Below, piece by piece: positions 1 through 8,766 of a DNA stretch of 20,120 nt. A model generated the notes under the pieces. The model was not told the DNA's origin. It saw nothing but the letters and a program-made list of their open reading frames with translations, and searched no databases. A program made the position numbers and the translations under genes. Position 1 is the stretch's first letter, and each line of letters opens with the position of its first letter. Source of the DNA: Penium margaritaceum. Lineage: Eukaryota; Streptophyta; Zygnematophyceae; Desmidiales; Peniaceae. Location: contig SZWC01004700.1 of NCBI GenBank assembly GCA_023375785.1, forward strand, positions 102,589 to 122,708, read 5' to 3'.

Positions 1-870
1 GATCTCTTCGCGCACGTGGTTTTGCCCCTGCGCCCACTCATCAATCAATCGTTTCCTCCGCTTCCGCATCGCTTTCAGCTCGGCACAAGGATCCGCCCGG
101 TCGCATCGCCTTTTCCGCGACGACCTGCGCCCACGCCGAAACTTCCTTCAGCGCACGCGGCTTGCCCCTGCGCCCACTCCATCATCATCAGCCTCCGTTT
201 TATCATCAGCAATCATCAGCATCTATGAACGGCACTAGGATCTGCACGAGCTAGCTGCCCGTTTCAGCAGCAGCCTACACCCACGCCAGCAGCAGATTTC
301 TCGCGGCGCGTCGGCACCTGCCTTCCCCTTGCCGCATCTTACTCCCCTATTTCAACTCGCGCACGTGGTTTCGCCCCTACGCCCATGCCATCGTCAATCA
401 TGCTTTGCTTTCTGCTTCATTCTCCGCTCGGCACAAGGATCCGCCCGGTCGCATCGCCTGTTCCGCGACGACCTGCGCCCACGCCGAAAACATCCATCGT
501 GCACGTGGTCTTGCCCCTGCACCCACTCCATCATCAATCATTCCTCCATCATCCACATCATTCTCTGCTCAACACAGAACCCACTCGGTCGCAGCGCCAG
601 CTCCGCGACAACGCACCAGAACACTCGCGCACGTGGTTTCGCCCCTGCGCCCACTCCATCATCCATCGTTCCTCCGCCATCATCCGCTTCCGCTCTACTC
701 GGAACAAGGATCCGCCCGATTGCATCGCCCATTCCGCGACGACCTGCGCCTATGCCGAAAACATCCGAAGCGCGCGAGGTTCCATCCCTGCGCCCGCTCA
801 AATCATCCATCATTCCTCCATCTTCCTCGTCATCACCTGCCTCACGCAAGGATCTGCTCAACCACCTTAC
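1..870. repeat. imperfect tandem repeats, period about 140 bp
   Basis: A recurring block opens with GCGCACGTGG followed by a C-rich stretch reading CCCCTGCGCCCACTCC. It then passes through CATCATC-type DNA to CACAAGGATCCGCCCGGTC and on to CGCGACGACCTGCGCCCACGCC. Block starts are near 12, 151, 359, 500, 627 and 769, so spacing is mostly 127-142 bp, with one longer interval (151 to 359) holding unrelated filler. The copies differ by substitutions and small indels, and the last ones (from about 770) are the most diverged. Several overlapping ORFs of 130-230 codons run through this stretch, but they simply translate the repeat in different frames, so I do not call them genes. The array continues off the left edge. 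It could be a satellite, or an internal array of the LTR element whose 3' end follows. Confidence 0.75.
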
Positions 871-1064
871 TACGTAACAATTTGCACTCACGACGAAACG
901 TGCCCGCCGCGCATACAACTCTGTCCCAGCACTCACTCAGCCATCAGCCGCCTCAACCCCTCATTCGCATCGCCCGCTCTGAACAAGAAGTTGACCGATC
1001 ACCTCTCAAAACAATCAAAACTATGTTTGCACCAGGAGAACCCGCAAACCATGCCGCATGGTAG

Positions 1065-1589
1065 CCCACAATAGTTCTCGGACAACGACTTCCACTCCTC
1101 TACTTCAATGATGATGACACCACCAACTTTGGAGTCTGGCACGACGCCCTTGGCTCAACCACCTCCAACATCGTTCTACAAGGCTTCTCTTATCTTGCCC
1201 TCATGAGTGATGAACGAGAATATCCACGACAAGATAGCCCCTTCATGCATCGTCCAGATCAAACATACTGGGGAGATTACTTCTACGTCACGCACAAGGT
1301 CCGAGCCCTCCTCTACATCATCACAGACAAGACCTTCCATTGCATCATCCAGTCGCACAAATACTCCATTAGGAGAATCATTCACGACATTGGACTGCAA
1401 TGCTCAAGAGGGAGGCCAAGACCACTCAACGATCCTACAATACCGGTCACTCGGCCAATAGGACTGGTGCCATCCAAGATCCCAGAATCTGCTCCCAGAC
1501 CTGATCGACTCCCAAGACCTCCTCCTCCAAGAAGAAGACCGGAGGTCCCTCCAGTTGTCTCCTCGGAAGATGAAGATCAAAGCGACTAG
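1065..1589 (+). CDS. unidentified C-terminal ORF of an LTR retroelement (partial)
   Basis: A frame runs from just after a TAG at 1062-1064 to the TAG ending at 1589, about 174 codons. It has mixed, protein-like composition in its first part (for example NFGVWHDALGS and RPDQTYWGDYFYVTHKVRALL). A proline/arginine-rich tail follows, ending in acidic SSEDEDQSD. The same frame is also open upstream of the TAG through the 140-bp repeats, so the TAG may interrupt a longer protein. The ORF stops 21 bp before a polypurine tract and an LTR, the position expected for the end of pol or a terminal ORF in a retroelement. I recognise no protease, RT, RNase H or integrase motif in it. Its assignment to the element rests on position only. 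Confidence 0.4.
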   Translation, partial: PTIVLGQRLPLLYFNDDDTTNFGVWHDALGSTTSNIVLQGFSYLALMSDEREYPRQDSPFMHRPDQTYWGDYFYVTHKVRALLYIITDKTFHCIIQSHKYSIRRIIHDIGLQCSRGRPRPLNDPTIPVTRPIGLVPSKIPESAPRPDRLPRPPPPRRRPEVPPVVSSEDEDQSD

Positions 1590-1610
1590 AAGATCCTGAT
1601 GAGTCTGGTT

Positions 1611-1619
1611 CAGGGGGAA
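1611..1619 (+). other. polypurine tract of LTR element
   Basis: CAGGGGGAA lies directly against the TG that opens the LTR at 1620. A purine run touching the 3' LTR is the usual primer for plus-strand DNA synthesis. It marks the following LTR as the 3' copy of an element lying to the left. Confidence 0.6.
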
Positions 1620-2236
1620 TGTCAGAAATAAGTGAGAACCAGCCTCACCTCTCCTATCCCTCGGAGAAATCCGAGTCGCAGAAGCAAAGGTTCAAGACTC
1701 CGTCCGAACCAACTTGACCGAACGGCTCTTTGATCATCCGACCGTTCTGCCAACGGGTCAAGTGATCCCCTAATAAAGTGACATCTGTCACCCACGTCCG
1801 GCTAGTGGAAATAAAGCCGTTGTACATGCCTTTGTCCTGTTCTGCCGATATATACCGAGGATGTTCATTCCCTCGAGTTAACCAGAACAATTCTGCTCAT
1901 CCTGTTCCCCTTTGGTTCCGCGGCTTCGCCGCCGTGTCTTCCCTCTGCTCGCTCCTCGCATTTCCTGTCTTCGCCAGTCCCTCTCAACTCTTCGCTCCGT
2001 CACTCTCGCTCCTTCGCTCAGCTCTCTTACTCCGCCAACCATCACTCATCTCGCCATCACTCTGTCTCACATCAACCTGTTTACCTCGGCTACCTCGCGT
2101 CTCAGCCTCTATCAGCTTCCGCGACTAACTCCTCGGACCGCTCTCGCCTACGTCACTCTGCTGACGTATGCTTGCATGTCTTGACGCTTTTGCCTGCTTC
2201 TGCTGCCGTTGTTCTCGTGCCTGCATTCTTCTGACA
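1620..2236 (+). mobile_element. LTR of a retroelement (probable 3' LTR)
   Basis: The 617-bp block begins TGTCAG and ends CTGACA, a perfect 6-bp terminal inverted repeat of the TG...CA type found at LTR ends. A polypurine tract precedes it and no primer-binding site follows, so it is best read as a 3' LTR. Inside are AATAAA at 1772-1777, a TATA-like ATATATA at 1848-1854, and a C/T-rich second half with frequent CTC and CGCC words, as in many U5 regions. Superfamily is not shown: no pol domain is recognisable to the left. The partner LTR is not in the window, so LTR divergence and target-site duplication cannot be checked. The sequence after the LTR is CACAT, a possible duplication on this side. 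Confidence 0.65.
1848..1854 (+). promoter_or_regulatory. TATA-like box in LTR
   Basis: ATATATA lies inside the LTR, about 390 bp before its 3' edge. The position fits an LTR promoter (end of U3). If active in this 3' LTR it would read out to the right, into the hAT transposase remnant beginning at 2252. Confidence 0.4.
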
Positions 2237-2251
2237 CACATACTAGGCACA

Positions 2252-4033
2252 ATGATTGCAGTAGGGAAGGACGTAAAGGTGAAGTGGGCTGAAGGGTGGG
2301 ATCAGGGTCGGTTGGAGGAGACAGTACGGAAGATGTTGGAGAAGAAGGAGGCGACAGGCAAAATACCATGGAGGGAGCTCTTTCCTGAGAACAAAGAGTT
2401 GGATCGTATAGTGGCGGAGGAGCTGTGTGCCATATGTATAGTATGGATGAAGACGAGGAACAGCGGAATGAGCAACTTGGCGAGCCATGTGCGGAACAAC
2501 CACTTCCGCATGGTCTTCATCAGGGTAGCACCAGAGGGGTGGGGGAAGTTTACAGGGGCAGAGGTCATTCACCCCACAGGTGCTCCCATAGAGCGTGCCA
2601 TCACCATAAGGGATCCGTTGTTCTCTCAGGATAAGTTTGAGAGGAAGCTCAGGCGTTTTTGGGTCATCCACAACCTTTCCTTCCGCCTGATCGAGTGTGA
2701 TGAGTTCTCCATGATTGTCATCGAACTCAACCCGAAGGCGACACTCCCCAACAGAAGGGCCTTCGCAGTAGCCATCCATGGAGATTGGGGTCTATACAAG
2801 GCGTTGATGAAGGAGCTGTTGGATGCTACAGTGGGCCGGATTGCCACGTCCGTTGACATATGGAGAGGGCAGAACGGCCGGGCGTACATGGGGATCAATG
2901 CGCATTGGTTCAACTCCTCGTCATTGCATGAGCGGTGGCGAGAGATGAGGCCAGAGTAGGCAGAGCGGTTGGTGGAGGGCGTGCGTACGAGGTGGGGTAG
3001 TATTTTGGCGATGCTGGAGGCGTTTATGGAGACACGAGCGACATGGCAGGATTGGATGAGGGGGTGTACAGCAGTTGCTCGACGACTTTTTGAGCTGGAA
3101 GCTGTGGAGGGGGTGTTGATGGAGGCGCTGATCAGAGTGTTACAGCTCTTCAACACCGTCTCCGTTTGGATGGAGAGCAAGGTTCGACCTACCCGCCACT
3201 TGGTTTTGCCGCGTTACCACCTCCTGTGTGACCATCTCACCACGGCGCAGGCTTCTGCCGACACGCTAGCAACACTTGTAGCTGGCATTGTAGTAGCCGA
3301 TGACCATCTGTCGACCTGCAGCTCTGACTACATGACTGATGTGTGTTGGGCAGCCACGATGTTGGATCCTGGACGCGGCCTTGCACACTTCACATGACAG
3401 AAGGGAGTCGGTTTTGCTACGCTACAGGAGAGTCGGCAGAGGTTTGACGGCATGGTAGCACCGTACCTGGAGGCAGTCCATGCAACCGATGTTGCAGCAG
3501 GGCAGCAGGAGTCAGCAGCGTCGACTGCCGCTTCAGGTGTAGTTGGCAGCAGAGGTGCAGCAGTGTCACCGGTCTCTGCCACCTCCCTTGTGGCTCTCTC
3601 TTCCTCATACCCCATAGTAGCAGTAGGCAACAGGTCAGCGGCGGCAGGCAGTGGGTCGGTAGCATCAGGCAAGAGGTCATTGCGGTAGACAGTATTGGCG
3701 AGCTTGCATGACGAGTACACCGACAGTGATGCTCGACACTTGCCTGGACCGGCCGAGAGTGAGGTGGACACCTATCAGGTGGACTGCACTCGGCACGACG
3801 TGGTACGTGGGACAATGAAGACATTTTGGAGGGTTGAGAGCGGGAGGTGTCCAGGCTTGGGCGCTTGTGCTGCTGGCGTCTTTGCCGTGCCCACGTCGAG
3901 TGCGCCATGCGAGCGTGTCTTCAGCCAAAGCAAGAACGTGATTGGGGACAGGCGCCACAACCTTGGTGACCAGACTTTGCGGGCACTCATGTGCCTAAAG
4001 TCTTGGTACAAGATCCTGCAACTTGATCGTTGA
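2252..4033 (+). pseudogene. hAT-superfamily transposase pseudogene
   Basis: One frame from ATG 2252 to the stop at 4031-4033 carries hAT features in order. A CxxC...HxxxxH stretch (CAIC ... HVRNNH) resembles a BED-type zinc finger. Then come LNPKATLPNRRAF and TSVDIW, with the presumed first catalytic Asp as codon 202 at 2855-2857, followed by GINAHW. Next is TRWGSILAMLEAF at about 2987, the conserved RW region. The C-terminal dimerisation block at about 3885-4020 contains SSAPCERVFSQSKN and DRRHNLGDQTLRALMCLKSW. The frame is broken by TAG 2957-2959, TGA 3395-3397 and TAG 3686-3688. Only about 45 codons separate the first Asp from the RW region, so the segment normally holding the second catalytic Asp is deleted. 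It cannot encode active transposase. I found no convincing terminal inverted repeats or 8-bp target duplication, so the element's edges are unknown. Confidence 0.85.
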
Positions 4034-4123
4034 GAGCTACTACATAGCGTTGTTGCCTATCCTCTTCTGACTCAGTAGTTTCATGTACGCGATGTATTCC
4101 TTAAATTTTGAGTAACAATTAAG

Positions 4124-4177
4124 CTCTCCCACTCACTCTCCCCCCCACTCTCTCTCCCTCTCCTACCTCTCTCTCTT
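4124..4177. repeat. CT-rich simple repeat
   Basis: A nearly pure pyrimidine stretch (CTCTCCC, a run of eight C, then CTCTCTCCCTCTCC-type units) separates the hAT remnant from the broken end of copia element 1. No gene is visible between 4034 and 4189. The low-complexity tract sits at the element junction and may mark the break or the repair site. Confidence 0.7.
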
Positions 4178-4189
4178 GGCACACTCTCA

Positions 4190-4269
4190 ATATCATCGGT
4201 GAAGCCCGGTGGCTGGATCTCTCACAGGGAATATTGACGATATCATCGGTGAAGCCCGGTGGCTGGATC
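4190..4269. repeat. 30-bp direct duplication at the break in element 1
   Basis: The same 30 bases, ending GCCCGGTGGCTGGATC, occur at 4190-4219 and 4240-4269, separated by 20 bp. The right copy is the genuine RT sequence encoding, on the - strand, the QPPGFTDDI part of the RT. The left copy and the 20-bp spacer lie outside the coding continuity, exactly where homology to RT stops. The pattern looks like filler DNA copied from the broken end during repair. Confidence 0.85.
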
Positions 4270-4826
4270 ATGCAGATCTCTCCGTCGAGCTTCCCATGCA
4301 GGAAAGCGTTGTTGACATCCATCTGTTCCAATTCCCAGTCGTGCTGGGCGACAAGACTCAACAGTGCTTGGGCAGTGGTGTACCTCCCGACCGGTGCAAA
4401 GGTCTCGTCAAAGTCAATCCTAAGAATCTGGGAGAACCCCTTGGCCATGAGGTGAGCCTTGTACCGGTTGACTGTCCCATCGGGCTTCAGCTTACGCCAA
4501 AGGACCCATCGAGAAGAGACTGCCTTGCGGCCTGCAAGAAGGTTTACGAGCTCAAAGACCTGATGCTCTTGGAGAGCCGTGAGATCCTCCTGCATGGCCT
4601 TCTCCCACAGGTGAGCGTCAGCTGCCTCTCGAGCCTGCCAGACAGTGGTAGGTTCAGGGGGGAGAGTGGGTAGGCCAGAGGCCGCAAAACATGCGGTGAC
4701 ATGACCGGCGACGGAGGACTCAAGAGCACTGTGGAACTCATGGGCTACGAGAGCATAGCCAACTACCGAGTTGGGGTGCACAACGCTCACAAACAAGCCT
4801 AGTGCATCAAGGCTGGTGGGGCATAC
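4220..4826 (-). pseudogene. copia reverse transcriptase, N-terminal half (element 1)
   Basis: On the - strand the frame entering from 4826 reads through HPNSVVGYALVAHEFHSAL and LWEKAMQEDLTALQEHQVF. It continues with SSRWVLWRKLKPDGTVNRYKA, MAKGFSQ and FDETFAPVGRYTTAQALLSL to LEQMDVNNAFLHG and MIQPPGFTDD. These are the opening blocks of the copia RT (RVT_2) domain, including the first catalytic Asp in QMDV. Homology ends just after PPGF, and the remaining residues translate the duplication and the CT tract. The YVDD palm motif and everything after it are absent. A TAA at 4827-4829 lies just upstream in the same frame. This half-domain cannot act as a polymerase. Confidence 0.88.
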
Positions 4827-5340
4827 TTAGGTACCGGCTGTGGAGGACGAGGCACTGGAGCGCGTGACCCGGTGAGTGGGCTGAGAGGCCTTGGAAGAGC
4901 CAACAGGAACAAAATCAGCAGGTTTCCTAGAAAAGCGGGAGTGCTCACGGGAGGGCTGTGATGATTGAGAGGAAGGAAGAGCACACAGTCTCCTCCCACG
5001 AGTGTAGGGCTCAAGGCCAGAGATTGGGGCTTGAGGTGTGTCACCTCCAGCCACCGGGGAGAACTCAGTGTCTGGAGATGAGTTGGGAGTGGGATGGATG
5101 GAGGACTACGTGGGAGTGGGTGCCGAGCGTGAGCGTAAGGACTCGGGACTGCCGGCGGACGACGAGGACTCGGGACTGTGAGCGGAAGGCAAGGATGACA
5201 CAGAATCCAAGGAGGGGTGTGATGTAGCCGACTCAGAAGAGGTATGGGAGGATAAGGAGGAGGAGTCCTCATCCTCACTGTCCGTGACAACAGGGGATGC
5301 TGCGTGAAAGGGAGAGGATGACGCTCGGATATCGGGGCAG
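4827..5340 (-). pseudogene. integrase-RT linker of copia element 1
   Basis: Between integrase and RT the - strand frame (the same as gag) is serine/proline-rich and partly acidic, for example DSEDEDSSSLSSHTSSES and PSLDSVSSLPSAHSPESSSS. It then continues as TPQAPISGLEPYTRGRR and SSQPSREHSRFSRKPADF. It contains TAG 5106-5108 and TAA 4827-4829. Such disordered linkers follow the integrase core in copia polyproteins and evolve fast. The matching segments in elements 2 and 3 have quite different composition. No enzyme motif is expected or seen here. Confidence 0.7.
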
Positions 5341-6300
5341 GGACAGACACACCCCTCCCCCAAGCCGACGGAGCGAGGAGACAGAGGAAGGAGGAGAGAC
5401 ATGAGATAGGTTACGAGGGAAGACATCCTCCAAGAAGAGTGCGTCACGCGACTCAATGACGCGAGAGCGGTCACGGTCCCAGAAGCGCCATGCTTTGGAC
5501 ATGGCAGAGACACCAAGAAAGGTGCAAAGACGAGCGCGAGGGCTTAGCTCGGTGTCGCGAAAGTCCTCAGGCAACCAGACAGCAGCCACACAATCGTATA
5601 CATGAGCCAGACAGAGGTCAGCGCAGCGGCCGTACCAACGTTCAACGGGCATGACATGACGGGAGAGGGGATCATGGGGAACACGGTTCCACACCCAGGT
5701 CATGCATGACATCGCCTCGAAGGAGAAGACGGGGGAGAGAGATGAATCACTGAGGAGAGTGAGGACACCGTCAACAAGTGTGTGGTTCCAGCGTTCAGAG
5801 ATGCTGTTTTGTTGGGGGGTGTAGGGAGCCAAAGATTCCATACACACCCCGCGAGACGTCAAGAAGCGAGCAGTGGGACCCATGAATTCTCCACCACGAT
5901 CACAACAAAATGCTTTCAGACGGCGACCACAGGCTAGCTCGGCCTGAGACAGCCAGGACTCCAGAGTGGGAAAAACGTCACTTTTTGCCAAAGGACAAAA
6001 GCCCAGCGCATGCGAGAAAACTCATCTGTGAGACAGAGGACATGGCGGCCAACTCCCCCGAGAGCTTCATCGGCAAGGGGTTCCATGACGTTGGCATGCA
6101 GGAGATCAAGCGGGTGAGGCATGCGGGACTCTGACATGGAAAAAGAGGAGCGATACATCTTGCCTTGGGCACACTCAAGACAATCTGTGGGGCAAGGGAC
6201 AGAGAACGTGTCGGCGTCAAGACCATAAACGGGCGTGTCCCAAAGCAAAGTGTCAACAGCAGTTGTGTGAATGTGACAAAGACGGCGATGGAGCAACTGT
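5300..6300 (-). pseudogene. copia integrase (element 1), DD35E core retained, frameshifted
   Basis: The N-terminal zinc-binding region is visible as HRRLCHIHTTAVDTLL followed by CPTDCLECAQGKM (HHCC type). The core follows with LTDEFSR (Asp codon 6024-6026), CCDRGGEFMG (Asp codon 5899-5901) and QQNSISERWNHTL (Glu codon 5794-5796). The last Asp and the Glu are exactly 35 codons apart, as in the DD35E family. Downstream WLPEDFRDTELSPRARLCTFLG and RVIESRDALFLEDVFPR are typical of the copia post-core region. The frame changes once near 5985-5995, just after FVLW, so the first Asp is in one frame and the second Asp and Glu are in another. It changes back near 5300-5360, close to a G-rich run. The catalytic residues are all present, but the polypeptide is not. 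Confidence 0.88.
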
Positions 6301-7052
6301 GCATGTGCCGGAGTGAGAGAGCGAGCCATGTGAACAAGAGCGGTCGAGGAGGGATGCGGTGCAAGCGATGGTACATGGAACAAGCGATCACAACGAGTGC
6401 CACGCAACAGAACACGACCAGTAGTGCGATGCCGGACAGAGGAAATGCCACGGCTGGAGGAGAAGTCCATGCCCTGGTCCTCAAGTTCCGTAACAGACAG
6501 CAAACTGAGCTCAAGAGCGGGGACGTACAAAACGTCAGGCAGAAAGAGTTCCCCCCGAGGGCCAACAAAGGGGACAACCCCGACAACCTGGACAGGTAGA
6601 AGCTGGCCAGAGCTGGTGCGAACAAAGCGAACAGAGCCAACGGGATCCAGCAAAACAAACGAGGAACGACAAGAGGTCATGTGGTGAGTGGCCCCTAAAT
6701 CAAGGATCTAGAAGCCACCCGTCACGCGGACAGTAGCAGGGTCACGATTCACGACAACAATGGCAAAGCAAGGAGAAAGGTGCTGTCCACAGGCGACAAG
6801 ACAACAAGGAAGACTGTAAGACTGCCACTGCTCAATCCACGGGACATCGACAAGGGAACAACCCTGAACATGACTGGAGGACGACCCACGAAGAGACAAA
6901 TCAGCGGCACACGCAAGTCCCCCCTGAACTGAACGTCCACTCTCACCTCCCTGATCACGGAGGTGGCGCTGGTGGACGGCATGAGAGAGGGGAGAGTCCA
7001 GCTGGCGGCCGTCCTCAGATGGCCCGGTGATGACTACGCTAGAGGAGGGGCG
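6300..7052 (-). pseudogene. copia aspartic protease and pre-integrase region (element 1)
   Basis: The - strand frame continuing from gag reaches ACGQHLSPCFAIVVVNRDP and then a TAG at 6708-6710. Directly after it comes ILDLGATHHMTS, the place of the copia protease active site, usually written D-S/T-G-A. Here the second residue is Leu, which a single C-to-T change could produce, and the stop stands where these proteases usually have a Trp. Further on, VGVVPFVGPRGELFLPDVLYVPAL, LSLLSVTELEDQG and SSVRHRTTGRVLLRGTRCDRLFHV are the familiar post-active-site and pre-integrase (GAG_pre-integrs) blocks. Both the stop and the changed catalytic triad point to inactivity. Confidence 0.8.
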
Positions 7053-7055
7053 CTA

Positions 7056-8588
7056 GGAACTGTGGGTGGAGGATTCCCACAATGGAGGAGAGTAGAAACC
7101 GGACGGGGGCCCGAAGTAGACAGGGCTCCCAAACCCGGGGGGCCAACCCCAGGGTGTGAGCGGCAGTGGTGAAGAGAGGACAGTGGTGTAGGCAGCAGCT
7201 GTAGGAGCGGAGGAGGAAGAACATGCAGAGCCACCACCTGAACCTGTGGAGGTGGAGGAACGCGCAGAGCCACCACTAGACCCTGTGGAGCGTGCCCAGT
7301 GTGCACGCATGGCTGAGGCAAGGCGGGCATCATCAGGTGGCTCTGGGCACTTGGGTGCTGCATGACCGGTGGCACCGCAGTTCCAGCATGTGACAGTGCT
7401 GGAGAAGGAAGATGGGGATGCGGCGCTATCAGAACCGCGACCCTTGCCACCCCGTCCTGGCCCACCACCGCTAGAGCCACCCCCTCTACCTTTACCTTCA
7501 CCACCCCCTCCACCGTGACCACCCTCTTGGGAAGTAAGAGATGTAGCAGTTGTGGTGGAAGTGGTGGTGGAGGACGATGCAGGAGCCAAAGAGGTGGAGG
7601 AAGAGGGGAGTGCAGTGACAGCGGCTGCAACTACGGTGCGATGAATGCGTTTGTTTTGTAGTGAACTCCACCAGTCGGTCAGACGTTGGGAGGTGAACTC
7701 CCACAATGCACCAATGCCAGGAGATGCTTCAACGGGGACAGGGATGGCAGCCAGGCGTTCAAGCTAAGTAGCCTTCACCTCGTGGAAGATGTCACTAAGT
7801 TCCGGGATGAGGCCATTGACGATGGAGAGAACAGCAGGGAGCTGGCCAGGGACAGCCTTGCCGAGGTTGCGTAGGAGTCGCAGACTGCGTGTACAATAAG
7901 CGTCTACAGTCTCGTCAGCACGCATAGAGAGCGTGTTGAGCTGGACAGCGAGGAATCTCTTAGCTGCATGTCCAATCATTGTTGTGTACCGCTTGATCAG
8001 TGCGTAAGCACCAACCAGGTCAGTAGGGGTGCGGCGTGCAGTGTCGCCGGGTCCGGCGCGAATGAGGGCACGTACAACCCGTACAGACTCAGACTCGACT
8101 GGCATGAAAGGTGGAGCAGCAGAGGGGTTAGGTTCATGGTAGTATTCCCAGAGTTGCTCCCCATGTGCCCATGCGCTGAAACAAACGTCCCAAGAGTGGA
8201 ATGTGAGGTTGGAGGTGAAGTGAGGTCGATTAGAGTCAAATTCAGGCTTGCGCTGCACTGATGGGGCAAGGGCTTTTGCTGCAGCTGCGCCGGCAGCGGC
8301 GACGACTCCTAGAGGGTCAGAGGAAGATGAGCCAGCAGCAGCAAATGTGGAAGCGAATGAGGTGGAGAATGCTGCAGCGATGCCGGCGGACTGTGTGCTA
8401 CGCAGTGTGGGTTGGAGACGGTTAATGACCAAGTCAGCAATGTGATCCACGAAGGTTTTTTGGTCTGCCTGCTCATCCCGTAGCTTCTCCTCAGCGACGC
8501 ACTGAGCAGTGAGTGCTGACTGCAGTGCATTGCGCTCACGCTGCAATTCAACTTGCAAGGTTGTGTATTGGTCATCGTCAACTGGCAT
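7056..8588 (-). pseudogene. gag: copia gag with CCHC zinc knuckle (element 1)
   Basis: Start chosen at ATG 8586-8588 (MPVDDDQYTTLQVELQ). A charged, probably coiled-coil N-terminus comes first, then an alanine-rich stretch. The gag core follows with HFTSNLTFHSWDVCFSAWA, LRLLRNLGKAVPGQLPAV and IVNGLIPELSDIFHEVKAT. After an in-frame TAG at 7764-7766 the frame continues unchanged into a Gly/Arg-rich region and the nucleocapsid knuckle CWNCGATGHAAPKC (CX2CX4HX4C, 7348-7389). A Pro/Ser-rich tail ends at a second TAG, 7053-7055, beyond which the same frame leads to protease. Gag would assemble the cytoplasmic virus-like particle and bind element RNA. Gag and pol in one frame is normal for plant copia elements. 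An ATG at 8750 would add 54 residues that look like untranslated sequence. Confidence 0.85.
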
Positions 8589-8683
8589 ATTTCCAGTTGC
8601 GTGACTCTGCCGAGAAATTTTCGGCAGAGTTTCCCTTGCCCGAGTGGACGTCAGAAATGTGTGGTGAGTGCGGCGGAAGTTCG

Positions 8684-8766
8684 CTGCAAGGCAACAACCA
8701 GGTCGCACAAACATGCCAATACAGAAATGGTAGGAAGAGAGAGAGACCAAGAGAGGCCAGGCTCAC
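8684..8766 (-). other. possible 83-nt intron between leader ORF and gag
   Basis: On the - strand the end of the leader ORF holds G|GTGAGC and 83 nt later TTGTTGCCTTGCAG, with a pyrimidine-rich interior (CTCTCTTGGTCTCTCTCTC). This is a good GT-AG intron in appearance. Removal would skip the TGA at 8763 and extend the leader frame to a TGA at 8578-8580, overlapping the gag ATG in another frame. Prediction by eye only. Confidence 0.25.

Noticed and set aside
385-1074. Several overlapping 180-230-codon ORFs on both strands
   Set aside because: All are frames through the 140-bp repeats, with the same peptide words reappearing in different frames. No domain is seen.
4034-4123. hAT 3' terminal inverted repeat
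   Set aside because: No sequence here pairs convincingly with one near 2237-2260, and no 8-bp duplication was found.
6708-7766. Amber codons as programmed readthrough between gag, protease and integrase
   Set aside because: Three TAG codons, one of them inside the protease next to its active site and one inside gag before the zinc knuckle, do not fit a single regulated readthrough point. Decay explains them better.
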